Origin: Variovorax terrae
GTDB lineage: Bacteria > Pseudomonadota > Gammaproteobacteria > Burkholderiales > Burkholderiaceae_C
Assembly (NCBI RefSeq): GCF_022809125.1
Contig: NZ_JALGBI010000001.1
Coordinates: 496,001 to 560,000 of the forward strand
DNA: 64,000 bases
Direction: 5' to 3'
In this document: piece after piece, positions 43,200 through 53,178 of the stretch
Layout: each line of letters starts with the position of its first letter
Position numbering within the stretch: the stretch's first letter is position 1
Translations under genes and position numbers: made by a program
Notes under the pieces: generated by a model
Told to the model about the DNA's origin: nothing
Seen by the model: only the letters and a program-made list of their open reading frames with translations
The model's database searches: none

Positions 43200-44066
43200 G
43201 TGAGTACCGCCCCCCGCGATGTGGCCGCGAAGATCGCGCGCCTGTTCGTCTACCCCGTCAAGTCCTGCGCCGGGGTGGAGGTGCAGGAAGCCCTGCTGAC
43301 CGAGACCGGGCTGGAGTTCGACCGCGCCTGGATGGTGGTGGACGAGCAGGGCGAGTTCGTGACCCAGCGCGAGCTGCCGCGCATGGCGCTGATCCGGCCC
43401 CGGCTCAAGCACTTCGAGATGGTGCTGCGCGCGCCCGGCATGCTGGCGCTGCACATTGCGCTGGACGCGGTGGAGCAGCCGGTGCAGGCCAAGGTCTGGA
43501 AGGACGTGGTCAGCGCCTACGACATGGGCGATGTGGCCGCCCAGTGGTTCAGCGATTTCCTGGGGCGCCGGCTGCGCCTGGTGCGTTTCGATCCGGACCA
43601 CAAGCGCCTGTCCAGCCTGCAGTGGACCGGCGGCGTGGAGGCGCTGAACCAGTTTGCCGACGGCTACCCCCTGCTGGTGGCCAGCGAGGCCTCGGTGGAT
43701 GAACTCAACACGCGGTTGGCCGCGGCCGGCCATGGGCCGGTGGGCATCGAGCGCTTCCGGCCCAACATCGTGCTGTCGGGAGCGCAGGCCCATGACGAAG
43801 ACCGGCTGCAGGTGCTGCATGTGGCCACGGCGCAGGGCGAGGCGCGGCTGCAGCCCGTCAAGCCCTGCTCGCGCTGCCCGATTCCCAACATCGACCCGGC
43901 CACCGCCGTCAGCAGCCCGGAGGTCAGCGACACGCTGCAGGGCTATCGCCGCGACGAGCGCGTGAATGGCGCCATCACCTTCGGCATGAACGCGATCGTG
44001 CTGCAGGGTGTGGAGCAGGTGCTGCGCGTGGGGCAGGCGGTGTCGGCCGACTACCGGTTCGATTGA
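43200..44066 (+). CDS. MOSC-domain protein with N-terminal beta-barrel
   Basis: The 288-residue product begins VAAKIARLFVYPVKSCAGV, the MOSC N-terminal domain signature, and continues with FRPNIVLSG and the cysteine-containing LQPVKPCSRCPIPNIDP, in which the conserved cysteine may hold a molybdenum cofactor as in mARC/YcbX proteins. Such enzymes reduce N-hydroxylated compounds. The GTG start at 43200 has an AAAGGAA ribosome-binding site. No 2Fe-2S ferredoxin domain follows, unlike YcbX. Confidence 0.88.
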   Translation: MSTAPRDVAAKIARLFVYPVKSCAGVEVQEALLTETGLEFDRAWMVVDEQGEFVTQRELPRMALIRPRLKHFEMVLRAPGMLALHIALDAVEQPVQAKVWKDVVSAYDMGDVAAQWFSDFLGRRLRLVRFDPDHKRLSSLQWTGGVEALNQFADGYPLLVASEASVDELNTRLAAAGHGPVGIERFRPNIVLSGAQAHDEDRLQVLHVATAQGEARLQPVKPCSRCPIPNIDPATAVSSPEVSDTLQGYRRDERVNGAITFGMNAIVLQGVEQVLRVGQAVSADYRFD

Positions 44067-44085
44067 GCGCGAGCGGCGCGCCGGC

Positions 44086-45960
44086 TCAGGCGGTCTGGGG
44101 CAGCGTGCTGTCGCCGTCGTCCAGCGCGTCGGTCTGCGAATCCTGCTCCTGTTCCAGCGGCAGGGGCCGCGTGGCTTCGGGCTCCAGGAAGCGGATGGGC
44201 CGGCGTGTGCGCCCCGACATGCCCGACAGCAGCTCGCCCAGCGCCTCGTTCAGTGCGGCCGGCTCCAGGCTGCGTTCGCACAGCAGCACGGCGGCGATGT
44301 GGAACTGCAGCGTGACCTCGGGCTTGAGGCCCTTGAGCGGCATCAGGCCGGCGGCGATCAGGCGCGCCGCGCGGTCGGTTACCACGGTGCGCGAGGACAC
44401 GCCTTCCATGATCAGGCCGAACCGCGCCTCGCCGACGCGGCTGGTGGTGTCCACGTCGCGCAGCAGCCGCCGCAGCTTGATCACGCTGCGCAGCAGGCTC
44501 TGCTCGGCCACGGCGGGGCCGTGGAAATCCTTGATGCGCTGGTAGTTCACGAGATCGATGAGCACGATCGCGGCGCTTTCGCGATCGCGCTGGTGGCGGT
44601 GGACCACCTGGCGCAGCCGGTCCTGGAACAGGTGCGCGGCCAGCAGCCCGGTCAGCGCATCCTGGCTCGACAGGGCCTGCGCGCGCACCTCCGCGCTGTG
44701 GCGCTCGCGCGAGCGGATGTTGAGCGCCACCAGCAGTAACGGCACTTCCAGCGCCATCGCGATCACCACCGCGTATTGGGCCAGCCACGAGAACGGTACC
44801 CAGCCGAACACGCGCACCATGGCCAGCAGCACGGCCAGCGCCATCGGCGCGTAGGCCGTGGCCATCCACAGCCCCACCACGTCGCCGCGCCGCCAGATCA
44901 GCAAGGCGGCGGCCACGTTGATCAGGGCCACCGAGGTCAGGTACAGCCCCAGCAGCGTCACCGTGGTGGAGCGCTCCAGGGTCACGTAGGCCAGGGCCAG
45001 CACCAGGCCGCCGACGCCCAGCCATTGCAGGGCGCGGTCGAGCCGCGGATAGCGCCTGGAGATGCTGCTCAGCTTGCGCATGAACAGCAGCGCACACGCG
45101 CCAGCCAGCAGGGCCAGGAAGCCCTGCGCCGTGTCGGCCCAGCGGCCCGCCGTGCCCCACAGCAGGTGGCCGGCCACGCCGGTGTAGGCCGCCACGGCCA
45201 GCATGGTGATCGCCGCATAGAGCGCATACCAGGCATAGGTCGGGTCGCGGTAGGCCCAGCTTTGCACGGTGCAGGCCACGATCAGCAGCAGCAGCGCGCC
45301 GAACACGATGCCCAGCCCCAGGTACTCGAGCTGCTGGCGGGTGTCGTGGCTCGCTTCCGTGCTCAGGCGCGCGGGCAGGCTCAGCGGCGTGAGGTGGTTG
45401 ACGCGGGCATAGAGGTCACGCGTCTGTCCGGGCGCCAGGTTCAGCCTGAAGGAGGGGTAGCGCCCGGCCTCGGGCCAGGCCGCCATCTCGACGGTGTCGC
45501 CCGCCAGCTGGGCCTGCCAGGCGCCCGAGGCGTTCTGCTGGTACAGCGCCACGCTGTCCAGGTAGGGCAGCGGGAATTCGAGCATCCAGGGCCCGGCGGC
45601 CGCCGTCGGAGCCAGCGTCACCCGCCAGTGCAGCCACAGCGCCCCTTGCGCTCCCAGCGCATCGACCCGGCCGGCCTGGACCGGCGCAAAGGGCTCGGCG
45701 CCGGCGGCCAGCACCTGCTCGAACGAGGCGGTGCCCGCCGGGTCCACCCAGGCCTCGCCCCGCGTCGCGACATCGAGGGTGCTGAGGCGGTCGTCCAGCA
45801 CGATGGCGGCCAGGGCGGGGGGCTCGGCAACGGCGGCCTTGCCGCTGCGGGCCTGCGCCGGCCCGGCGATGGCCAGCGCCAGCAGCAACAGCCACACCGG
45901 CCACCCCCGCTGCCACAGGCCGGCCAGCGCGCGCGCAGCGGGGCCTTTCGGGCATCGCAT
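44086..45960 (-). CDS. 7TMR-DISM membrane protein with degenerate GGDEF domain
   Basis: The 624-residue product has a signal peptide (WPVWLLLLALAIAGPAQA), a periplasmic 7TMR-DISMED2-like beta domain (about 40-200), seven membrane helices (about 205-400) and a C-terminal region like a diguanylate cyclase beginning SSQDALTGLLAAHLFQDRL. Where GGDEF is expected the sequence reads VGEARFGLIM, so cyclase activity is unlikely. It may bind a nucleotide or act as a sensor by contact. It is divergent from ychF. The start at MRCPKGPAARAL is chosen over a 37-codon extension antisense to ychF. Confidence 0.82.
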   Translation of the reverse strand: MRCPKGPAARALAGLWQRGWPVWLLLLALAIAGPAQARSGKAAVAEPPALAAIVLDDRLSTLDVATRGEAWVDPAGTASFEQVLAAGAEPFAPVQAGRVDALGAQGALWLHWRVTLAPTAAAGPWMLEFPLPYLDSVALYQQNASGAWQAQLAGDTVEMAAWPEAGRYPSFRLNLAPGQTRDLYARVNHLTPLSLPARLSTEASHDTRQQLEYLGLGIVFGALLLLIVACTVQSWAYRDPTYAWYALYAAITMLAVAAYTGVAGHLLWGTAGRWADTAQGFLALLAGACALLFMRKLSSISRRYPRLDRALQWLGVGGLVLALAYVTLERSTTVTLLGLYLTSVALINVAAALLIWRRGDVVGLWMATAYAPMALAVLLAMVRVFGWVPFSWLAQYAVVIAMALEVPLLLVALNIRSRERHSAEVRAQALSSQDALTGLLAAHLFQDRLRQVVHRHQRDRESAAIVLIDLVNYQRIKDFHGPAVAEQSLLRSVIKLRRLLRDVDTTSRVGEARFGLIMEGVSSRTVVTDRAARLIAAGLMPLKGLKPEVTLQFHIAAVLLCERSLEPAALNEALGELLSGMSGRTRRPIRFLEPEATRPLPLEQEQDSQTDALDDGDSTLPQTA

Positions 45961-45991
45961 ACACTTGCCAGCCTGAATTTCGAGGTACGTC

Positions 45992-47083
45992 ATGAGTCTG
46001 AAGTGCGGCATTGTAGGCTTGCCCAACGTAGGGAAATCCACCTTGTTCAATGCGTTGACCAAGGCAGGCATCGCTGCCGAAAACTACCCTTTTTGCACCA
46101 TCGAGCCGAACGTCGGCATCGTGGAAGTGCCCGACCCGCGGCTGCAGCAGCTGTCCGACATCGTCAAGCCCGAGCGCGTGGTGCCGGCGATCGTCGAGTT
46201 CGTGGACATCGCGGGCCTGGTCGCCGGCGCCAGCAAGGGTGAAGGCCTGGGCAACCAGTTCCTGGCGCATATCCGCGAAACCGACGCCACCGTCAACGTG
46301 GTGCGCTGCTTCGAGGACGAGAACGTGATCCACGTGGCCGGCAAGGTCGACCCGATCTCCGACATCGAGGTGATCCAGACCGAGCTGTGCCTGGCCGACC
46401 TGGGCACGGTCGAGAAAGCCCTGCACCGCCATACCAAGACGGCACGCTCCGGTGACAAGGATGCCATCAAGCTGGTCGCGCTGCTGGAGAAATGCCAGGC
46501 CGCGCTGAACGAGAACATGCCGGTGCGTGCGCTCGAATTCAGCAAGGAGGACCGGCCCCTGGTGAAACAGTTCTCGCTGATCACCGCCAAGCCAGCCATG
46601 TTCGTGGCCAACGTGGCTGAGGACGGTTTCGAAAACAACCCCTTCCTCGACCGCCTGCGCGAGTACGCCGAGAAACAGGGCGCGCCCGTGGTTGCCATCT
46701 GCGCCAAGATCGAGGCCGAACTGGCGGAGATGGACGACGAAGACAAGAAAATGTTTCTCGCCGAAATCGGCCAGCAGGAGCCGGGCCTGAACCGCCTGAT
46801 CCGCGCGGCCTTCAAGCTGCTGGGCCTGCAGACCTATTTCACCGCCGGCGTGAAGGAAGTGCGCGCCTGGACCATCCACATCGGCGACACCGGCCCGCAG
46901 GCCGCCGGCGTGATCCATGGCGACTTCGAGCGCGGCTACATCCGTGCCCAGACCATTGCGTTCGAGGACTACATCGCCTTCAAGGGCGAGCAGGGCGCCA
47001 AGGATGCGGGCAAGATGCGCTCGGAAGGCAAGGAGTACGTCGTCAAGGATGGCGACGTGATGAACTTCCTGTTCAACGTCTGA
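45992..47083 (+). CDS. ychF: Redox-regulated ATPase YchF
   Basis: YchF is an Obg-family P-loop protein that prefers ATP and binds ribosomes. The 363-residue product shows [15 protein letters not shown] (P-loop), [20 protein letters not shown] (switch II), and the C-terminal TGS domain ([20 protein letters not shown]). In place of the GTP-specific NKxD it has the YchF-type NVAED. Length and start are canonical. Confidence 0.97.
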   Translation: MSLKCGIVGLPNVGKSTLFNALTKAGIAAENYPFCTIEPNVGIVEVPDPRLQQLSDIVKPERVVPAIVEFVDIAGLVAGASKGEGLGNQFLAHIRETDATVNVVRCFEDENVIHVAGKVDPISDIEVIQTELCLADLGTVEKALHRHTKTARSGDKDAIKLVALLEKCQAALNENMPVRALEFSKEDRPLVKQFSLITAKPAMFVANVAEDGFENNPFLDRLREYAEKQGAPVVAICAKIEAELAEMDDEDKKMFLAEIGQQEPGLNRLIRAAFKLLGLQTYFTAGVKEVRAWTIHIGDTGPQAAGVIHGDFERGYIRAQTIAFEDYIAFKGEQGAKDAGKMRSEGKEYVVKDGDVMNFLFNV

Positions 47084-47093
47084 GCCCGGGCCG

Positions 47094-47112
47094 GCGCCCC
47101 CTTCAGGGGCGC
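47094..47112. terminator. Hairpin between convergent ychF and OmpA-like genes
   Basis: GCGCCCC and GGGGCGC form a 7-bp GC-only stem with a CTTCA loop in the 55-bp gap between two convergent genes. No U-tract follows, so termination strength is doubtful. Confidence 0.4.
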
Positions 47113-47138
47113 GGCAGAGAAAGGCGCGGGGCCAGCGG

Positions 47139-48101
47139 CTACTGCACCACCAGCTCCACCCGCCGGTTCTTCGCGCGGCCCGCGTCGCCCTCGTTGCTGG
47201 CCACCGGCGCCAGCGAGGCCACGCCCTTGGCGGCAAGGCGGTTCGCGGCCACACCGTATTGCGCCGCCAGCGCCTTGGCCACCGCCTCGGCGCGCCGCTG
47301 CGACAGGTCCAGGTTCTGCGCCAGCTGGCCCTGGTTGTCGGTGTGGCCGACGATGTAGACCTTCAGTGCCGGCGCGTTCTTCAGCAACTTGCCCATTTCA
47401 TCGAGCGAGGGTTTGGATTCGGGCTTGACGTCGGCCTTGCCGGTGTCGAAGAACACGCCATAGACGGCGATCCGGCCCTCGGCCTGCAGTCCCTTTTGCA
47501 GCGCGGCGGCGTCCAGCACCTGAATCTGGTCGGTCTGCATCGGCTGGACCTCCACCACCTGCTGGTAGATCGACAGGTTGTCGCGGCCGGACTCCATCAT
47601 GTGCAGGAACACGTACACATCGCCCTGCGGCGAACTGCGCTGGGCGAGGAGGCCACGCTGCGGCAGGCCGAAGTAGCTGTCGCCGAAACCCTTGGGCGCC
47701 ACCTGGCCCGACAGATGGACGAATTGGGAGAAGTCCCCACCGCAGTCGGCGTTGGCGCAGGTGAACAGTAGTTTGAAGCCGCCCTTGGTCAGCGCCTGTT
47801 CGTAGTTCTTCGCCGCTTCCATGGCGGTCTTGGCGCCGGCGATGCGGTAGTTCAGGTGGGTGGTCTTGCCTTCGAGCGCCAGCAGCTTGCCGGGCTTGCC
47901 GGCATCGTCCACGCGGGCGACGGGCAGCGAGGCCGCGTCGAAGCTTTTTTGCCGGTAGTCTGAAATGGCGGCGCCGGCGAAGCGGCCCAGCACGGGGTGG
48001 TCCTTGGACCCCGCCACGTCGGCGGCGGCCCGGGCCGCGGAACAGGCAAGCAGGATGGCAGACGCGCACAGCACAAGCCGCGCGAAAGGCGCATGAAGCA
48101 T
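47139..48101 (-). CDS. OmpA-family protein with DUF4892-like N-terminal domain
   Basis: The 320-residue product has a signal peptide (LVLCASAILLACSAARA), an N-terminal domain fitting DUF4892 (LNYRIAGAKTAMEAAKNYEQ, LFTCANADCGG) and a C-terminal OmpA-like peptidoglycan-binding domain (VGHTDNQGQLAQNLDLSQRR, with the diaminopimelate-binding Asp and Arg). It should sit in the periplasm anchored to peptidoglycan. An ideal AGGAGG lies before ATG 48101, which decides this start over one 20 codons upstream. Confidence 0.88.
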   Translation of the reverse strand: MLHAPFARLVLCASAILLACSAARAAADVAGSKDHPVLGRFAGAAISDYRQKSFDAASLPVARVDDAGKPGKLLALEGKTTHLNYRIAGAKTAMEAAKNYEQALTKGGFKLLFTCANADCGGDFSQFVHLSGQVAPKGFGDSYFGLPQRGLLAQRSSPQGDVYVFLHMMESGRDNLSIYQQVVEVQPMQTDQIQVLDAAALQKGLQAEGRIAVYGVFFDTGKADVKPESKPSLDEMGKLLKNAPALKVYIVGHTDNQGQLAQNLDLSQRRAEAVAKALAAQYGVAANRLAAKGVASLAPVASNEGDAGRAKNRRVELVVQ

Positions 48102-48212
48102 GGATTTCCTCCTGGTGAAGACGGCCCCGGTCTGGCCGGGCAGGCGGATTCTAGGGGGCACCGGCGGCGCAGAGGTATCGAATTGCTACGCCGGGGCGTG
48201 CATATGTCACGG

Positions 48213-48683
48213 TCAGGCCGGAAACACCCAGAGCAGCGCGCCCGTCATCACCACATAGCGCAGGAACTTGCCCACCGCCATGTAGGCCAGGCAGGGCCAA
48301 AACGGCAGCTTGAGCCAGCCGGCCACGGCGCACAGCGGGTCGCCCACCACCGGCAGCCACGACAGCAGGCAGGCCTTGGGGCCCAGGCGCTCCAGCCACC
48401 CGAGCACGCGCAGATGGGTGGGCGAGTGGCGGTACTTGTCCACCACCTTGTGCGCGCCATAGCCCATCCACCAGTCCACCGCGCCGCCGAGCGTGTTGCC
48501 CAGCGTGGCCACCAGCACGGTGGGCCAGAGCAGCTCGGGATTGAGCTTGACCAGGCCGAACACCACGGGCTCGGAGCCCAGCGGCAGCAGCGTGGCGGAG
48601 ATGAACGACACCACGAACACCGTGCTCAGCCCGTACCGGGGCAGGGCCAGCAGGGTCAGCAATTGTTCGAGCCATATATCCAT
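48213..48683 (-). CDS. YqaA-family membrane protein
   Basis: The 156-residue product is a small DedA-related (SNARE-associated family) membrane protein with about four hydrophobic segments; FISATLLPLGSEPVVFGL and NTLGGAVDWWMGYGAHK match the YqaA type. Some DedA proteins are lipid scramblases, but YqaA has no assigned role. It is divergent from dusB with about 100 bp between them. Confidence 0.87.
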   Translation of the reverse strand: MDIWLEQLLTLLALPRYGLSTVFVVSFISATLLPLGSEPVVFGLVKLNPELLWPTVLVATLGNTLGGAVDWWMGYGAHKVVDKYRHSPTHLRVLGWLERLGPKACLLSWLPVVGDPLCAVAGWLKLPFWPCLAYMAVGKFLRYVVMTGALLWVFPA

Positions 48684-48786
48684 GCGGCCCAGTATATGAA
48701 GCTGGCCCCTGCAGATTTCAATTGCTGAAATTTTGAGCAGCTACAATCGTGCCTCATTTTTCAGCAAACGCGCTTCACGTCTTCTC

Positions 48787-49839
48787 ATGAACATCGGTCA
48801 CATCACCCTGGCGAACCACCTGTTCGTCGCCCCGATGGCGGGCGTGACCGACCGGCCGTTCCGCCAGCTGTGCAAGACGCTGGGCGCGGGCTATGCGGTG
48901 AGCGAGATGGTGACCTCGCGGCGCGAACTCTGGAACAGCCTCAAGACATCGCGCCGCGCCAACCACGAGGGCGAGAACGCGCCGATCGCCGTGCAGATCG
49001 CTGGCACCGACGCGGCCATGATGGCCGAGGCCGCCGCCTACAACGTGGACCGCGGCGCGCAGATCATCGACATCAACATGGGCTGCCCGGCCAAGAAGGT
49101 CTGCAACAAGTGGGCTGGCTCGGCGCTGATGCAGGACGAGGCGCTGGCGCTGTCCATCGTCGAGGCCGTGGTGGCCGCCTGTGCGCCGCACCGGGTGCCG
49201 GTCACGCTCAAGATGCGCACCGGCTGGTGCCAGGCGCACAAGAACGCGGTGGTGCTGGCGCGGCAGTTCGAGCAGGCCGGTGTGCAGATGCTCACCGTGC
49301 ATGGGCGCACGCGCGAGCAGGGCTACAAGGGCCAGGCCGAATACGACACCATTGCCGCCGTCAAGGCCGCCGTGCGCGTGCCGGTGGTGGCCAATGGCGA
49401 CATCACCACGCCGGAGAAGGCGCGCGACGTGCTGGCCGCCACCGGCGCCGATGCCGTGATGATCGGCCGGGCCGCGCAGGGCCGGCCCTGGATCTTCCGC
49501 GAGGTGGCGCATTTCCTGGCCACCGGCACGCACCTGGCGCCGCCGCTGGTGGCCGAGGTCAAGCGCCTGCTGCTCGACCATCTGCGCGAGCACTACACGC
49601 TGTATGGCGACTACACCGGCGTGCGCACCGCGCGCAAGCACATCGGCTGGTATGTGAAGACACTGCCCGGCGGCGAGACGTTCCGCGCCCGCATGAACGG
49701 GCTGGAGGACTGCGGCGCGCAACTGGCGGCCGTGGCCGATTTTTTTGACGAGTTAGGCGCCGGCATGGACCGCATGCCCGAAGCAGGGGCGGCGGAGCCG
49801 GCAGACAGGGACGAAGAACCGGTGGAAACGACCGTATGA
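48787..49839 (+). CDS. dusB: tRNA-dihydrouridine synthase DusB
   Basis: DusB reduces uridine in tRNA D-loops using FMN and NADPH. The 350-residue product contains LFVAPMAGVTDRPFRQL (FMN site), INMGCPAKKVCNKWAGSALM with the catalytic cysteine, and GDITTPEKA. It precedes fis with a 4-bp ATGA overlap, the dusB-fis operon of proteobacteria. The ATG at 48787 gives the canonical MNIGHITLAN start. Confidence 0.96.
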   Translation: MNIGHITLANHLFVAPMAGVTDRPFRQLCKTLGAGYAVSEMVTSRRELWNSLKTSRRANHEGENAPIAVQIAGTDAAMMAEAAAYNVDRGAQIIDINMGCPAKKVCNKWAGSALMQDEALALSIVEAVVAACAPHRVPVTLKMRTGWCQAHKNAVVLARQFEQAGVQMLTVHGRTREQGYKGQAEYDTIAAVKAAVRVPVVANGDITTPEKARDVLAATGADAVMIGRAAQGRPWIFREVAHFLATGTHLAPPLVAEVKRLLLDHLREHYTLYGDYTGVRTARKHIGWYVKTLPGGETFRARMNGLEDCGAQLAAVADFFDELGAGMDRMPEAGAAEPADRDEEPVETTV

Positions 49840-50072
49840 GCAAGAAACAAATCGAAGAATGCGTGCGCGCCAGCCTGGAGGGCTATTTCAAGGACCTGCG
49901 GGGCACCGAGCCCGATGGCATGTACGACATGATGGTCAAGGTCGTGGAAAAACCGCTGCTCGAGGTGGTGATGAAGCAGGCGGACGACAACCAGTCTCGG
50001 GCCGCCGAATGGCTGGGGCTGAACCGCAACACCCTGCGCAAGAAACTGGTCGAACACAAATTGCTGAAATGA
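49836..50072 (+). CDS. fis: Fis-family nucleoid-associated DNA-binding protein
   Basis: The 78-residue product corresponds to the core of Fis with the C-terminal helix-turn-helix in QSRAAEWLGLNRNTLRKKLVEH. Fis bends DNA and controls stable RNA genes and recombination. It is shorter than E. coli Fis (98 residues), lacking the N-terminal beta-hairpin region, as usual in betaproteobacteria. Cotranscribed with dusB. Confidence 0.95.
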   Translation: MSKKQIEECVRASLEGYFKDLRGTEPDGMYDMMVKVVEKPLLEVVMKQADDNQSRAAEWLGLNRNTLRKKLVEHKLLK

Positions 50073-50184
50073 CGCCCCCCCGGGCTGCGCGCAGGCCGTG
50101 CCGCCTTGCCCATCTCCTCGCCGGGGCCCGGCCGGCGCGGCGGCATCTCCGGAATAACCTCTCCTTGAATTTGCGAAGAACCCT

Positions 50185-51777
50185 ATGTCCCTCACTGCAC
50201 TCCTCTCCGTCTCCGACAAAACCGGCATCGTCGAACTCGCCCAGGCGCTGCATGCGCAGGGCGTCAAGCTGATCTCCACCGGCGGCACCGCCAAGCTGCT
50301 GGCGGCCCAGGGCCTGCCGGTGACCGAGGTGGCCGAAGTCACGGCCTTTCCCGAGATGCTGGATGGCCGCGTCAAGACGCTGCACCCCAAGGTGCACGGC
50401 GGCCTGCTGGCGCGGCGCGACGTGCCCGAGCACATGGCGGCGCTCAAGGAACACGGCATAGCCACCATCGACCTGCTGGTGGTCAACCTCTACCCGTTCG
50501 AGGCCACCGTGGCCAAGCCTGGCTGCACGCTGGAGGACGCGATCGAGAACATCGACATCGGCGGCCCGGCCATGGTGCGCAGCGCCGCCAAGAACTGGAA
50601 GGACGTGGCCGTGCTGACCGACGCCAGCCAGTACGCGGGCGTGCTGGCCGAACTCAAGGCCGGCGGCATCAGCCAGAAGACGAAGTTCGCGCTCTCGGTG
50701 GCCGCCTTCAACCGCATCGCCAACTACGACGCGGCCATCAGCAACTACCTGTCGGCCGTCAACGAGGACGGATCGCATGCCGCCTACGCCGGCCAGCACA
50801 ACAGCAACCTCGTCAAGCTGCAGGACCTGCGCTACGGCGAGAACCCGCACCAGACTGCCGCCTTCTACCGCGACCTGTATCCCGCGCCGGGCTCGCTGGT
50901 CACGGCGCGCCAGCTCCAAGGCAAGGAGCTGTCGTACAACAACATCGCCGACGCCGACGCGGCCTGGGAGTGCGCCAAGAGCTTTGACGCGCCGGCTTGC
51001 GTCATCGTCAAGCATGCCAACCCCTGCGGCGTGGCGGTCGGCCACGACGCGCTGGAGGCCTACACCAAGGCCTTCAAGACCGACCCGACCAGCGCCTTCG
51101 GCGGCATCATCGCCTTCAACCGCCCGGTGGACGGTGCGGTGGCGCAGGCCATCACGGTGGCCAACAAGCAGTTCGTCGAGGTGCTGATGGCGCCCGCCTA
51201 CACGCCCGAGGCGCTGGAGGTGTTCAAGGCCAAGGCCAATGTGCGCGTGCTGGAGATTTCGCTCGACGCCGTGCAGCGCGACGGCGCCACGCCGTGGGCG
51301 CGCGGCCTCAACAGCCACGACATCAAGCGCGTGGGCTCGGGCCTGCTGATCCAGACCGCCGACAACCACGAGCTGCGGCGCGAGGACCTCAAGGTGGTGA
51401 CCCAGCTCGCGCCGACCGCGCAGCAGATCGAGGACCTGCTGTTCGCCTGGAAGGTGGCCAAGTTCGTGAAGAGCAACGCCATCGTGTTCTGCAAGGACGG
51501 CATGACCATGGGCGTGGGCGCGGGCCAGATGAGCCGGCTCGACTCCGCGCGCATCGCCAGCATCAAGGCCGGCCACGCCAGCCTGAGCCTGCAGGGCACG
51601 GCGGTGGCGAGCGACGCCTTCTTCCCGTTCCGCGACGGGCTGGACGTGGTGATCGACCACGGCGCCACCTGCGTGATCCAGCCCGGCGGCAGCATGCGCG
51701 ACCAGGAAGTGATCGACGCGGCCAACGAGCGCGGCGTGGCCATGGTGTTCAGCGGCGTGCGCCACTTCCGGCATTGA
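50185..51777 (+). CDS. purH: Bifunctional AICAR transformylase/IMP cyclohydrolase PurH
   Basis: PurH catalyses the last two steps of IMP synthesis. The 530-residue product has an N-terminal methylglyoxal-synthase-like IMP cyclohydrolase domain ([24 protein letters not shown]) and the C-terminal transformylase with RYGENPHQ and the catalytic KHANPCG. It follows fis by 112 bp. A strong terminator lies 11 bp after the stop. Confidence 0.97.
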   Translation: MSLTALLSVSDKTGIVELAQALHAQGVKLISTGGTAKLLAAQGLPVTEVAEVTAFPEMLDGRVKTLHPKVHGGLLARRDVPEHMAALKEHGIATIDLLVVNLYPFEATVAKPGCTLEDAIENIDIGGPAMVRSAAKNWKDVAVLTDASQYAGVLAELKAGGISQKTKFALSVAAFNRIANYDAAISNYLSAVNEDGSHAAYAGQHNSNLVKLQDLRYGENPHQTAAFYRDLYPAPGSLVTARQLQGKELSYNNIADADAAWECAKSFDAPACVIVKHANPCGVAVGHDALEAYTKAFKTDPTSAFGGIIAFNRPVDGAVAQAITVANKQFVEVLMAPAYTPEALEVFKAKANVRVLEISLDAVQRDGATPWARGLNSHDIKRVGSGLLIQTADNHELRREDLKVVTQLAPTAQQIEDLLFAWKVAKFVKSNAIVFCKDGMTMGVGAGQMSRLDSARIASIKAGHASLSLQGTAVASDAFFPFRDGLDVVIDHGATCVIQPGGSMRDQEVIDAANERGVAMVFSGVRHFRH

Positions 51778-51787
51778 TCCGGACAAG

Positions 51788-51820
51788 AAAAAGGCCCGCG
51801 CCGGTGGTGCAGGCCTTTTT
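51788..51820. terminator. Bidirectional rho-independent terminator between purH and hemL
   Basis: AAAAAGGCC (51788-51796) and GGCCTTTTT (51812-51820) form a stem with A- and T-rich tails on both sides, a classic bidirectional terminator between convergent genes. Confidence 0.85.
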
Positions 51821-51840
51821 TGAATCAAAAGCGCCGGAGG

Positions 51841-51880
51841 TCCAGGCGCAGCGGTCTTTTGTTGCTACTGTTTTTGTAGC
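51841..51880 (+). repeat. Interspersed palindromic repeat, copy 4 (overlaps hemL 3' end)
   Basis: TCCAGGCGCAGCGGTC is followed by TTGCTACT and a GTAGC arm. The distal arm encodes the last residues and the stop codon of hemL (minus strand, C-terminus TLQKQ). The copy thus supplies a coding end. Confidence 0.7.
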
Positions 51881-53178
51881 GTTCTGAAGATCTCGCGCGC
51901 CGCCGCCACGGTGGTTTCGATGTCCTCGGCGCTGTGCGCGGCGCTCACGAAGCCGGCCTCGTAGAGCGCCGGCGCGATGTAGACGCCGCGTGCCAGCAGG
52001 CCGTGGAACAGCTGGTTGAAGCGCGCGTTGTCGCTCTTCATCACCTGTGCATAGTTCTGCGGCAGCTCAGGCAGCAGGAAGAAGCCGAACATGCCGCCCT
52101 CGCTGTCCGCACTGAAGGCCACGCCTTCGGCCTGCGCGGCGGCCTGCAGGCCGCTCACCAGCGAGCGGGTGCGGGCCGACAGCGCCTCGTAGAAGCCCGG
52201 CTTTCGGATCTCGCGCAGCGTGGCCAGGCCGCAGGCCGTGGCCACCGGGTTGCCCGACAGCGTGCCGGCCTGGTAGACCGGACCCAGCGGCGCGAGCTGC
52301 TCCATCACGGCGCGCGGGCCGCCAAAGGCCGCCAGCGGCATGCCGCCGCCGATCACCTTGCCCAGCACCGTGAGGTCGGGCGCGAAGCCGGGGATCTCGC
52401 GCGCGTAGACGCTCTGCGCGCTGCCCAGCGCCACGCGAAAGCCCGTCATCACCTCGTCGAGCACCAGCAGCGCGCCGTGCTGCGTGCACAGCTCGCGGCA
52501 GCGCCGCATGAAGGGCACGCTGGCGCGCACCAGATTCATGTTGCCCGCGATCGGCTCGATCATCAGGCAGGCGATCTCCGCGCCATGCAGCGCGAAGGCT
52601 TCTTCGAGCTGCTCGATGTTGTTGTACTCGAGCACCAGCGTGTGCTGCACCACCTCGGGCGGCACGCCGGCACTGGTGGGGTTGCCGAAGGTGGCGAGGC
52701 CCGAGCCGGCCTTGACCAGCAGCGCGTCGGCATGGCCGTGGTAGCAGCCCTCGAACTTGATGAGCTTGCTGCGCCCGGTGGCGCCGCGCGCCAGCCGGAT
52801 CGCGCTCATGCCGGCCTCGGTGCCGGAGCTGACCAGCCGCACCATCTGCATCGAGGGCACCAGCGAGAGAATCTCCTCGGCCAGCTCGATCTCGCGCTCG
52901 GTCGGCGCGCCGAACGAGAAGCCTTCGAGCACGGCTTTCTGCACGGCCTCGACCACCGCCGGGTGGCCGTGGCCCAGGATCATCGGGCCCCAGGAGCCGA
53001 TGTAGTCGATGTAGCGCTGTCCGTTGGCGTCCCAGAAGTAGGCGCCCTGCGCGCGCTGCACGAAACGCGGCGTGCCGCCCACGGCCTTGAAGGCGCGCAC
53101 GGGGGAGTTGACGCCGCCGGGGATGAATTGCTTGGCGCGCTCGAACAGCGCCTCGTTGCGGTCAGTGCTTGGTGTCAT
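51865..53178 (-). CDS. hemL: Glutamate-1-semialdehyde 2,1-aminomutase HemL
   Basis: HemL converts glutamate-1-semialdehyde to 5-aminolevulinate, the first committed tetrapyrrole precursor. The 437-residue PLP enzyme shows [13 protein letters not shown] at the N-terminus, [31 protein letters not shown] and the PLP lysine in [12 protein letters not shown]. Start MTPSTDRN overlaps the 3' end of the thiD-like gene by 17 bp. Its last codons lie in an interspersed repeat. Confidence 0.96.
   Translation of the reverse strand: MTPSTDRNEALFERAKQFIPGGVNSPVRAFKAVGGTPRFVQRAQGAYFWDANGQRYIDYIGSWGPMILGHGHPAVVEAVQKAVLEGFSFGAPTEREIELAEEILSLVPSMQMVRLVSSGTEAGMSAIRLARGATGRSKLIKFEGCYHGHADALLVKAGSGLATFGNPTSAGVPPEVVQHTLVLEYNNIEQLEEAFALHGAEIACLMIEPIAGNMNLVRASVPFMRRCRELCTQHGALLVLDEVMTGFRVALGSAQSVYAREIPGFAPDLTVLGKVIGGGMPLAAFGGPRAVMEQLAPLGPVYQAGTLSGNPVATACGLATLREIRKPGFYEALSARTRSLVSGLQAAAQAEGVAFSADSEGGMFGFFLLPELPQNYAQVMKSDNARFNQLFHGLLARGVYIAPALYEAGFVSAAHSAEDIETTVAAAREIFRTLQKQ

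Noticed and set aside
48700..48725. TTGCTGAAATTTTGAGCAGC as a further copy of the interspersed palindrome
   Set aside because: The conserved head is absent and the arms differ; it more likely belongs to the dusB promoter region. The similar TGCTATCAAAAATGGAGCAG near 12811 was rejected for the same reason.
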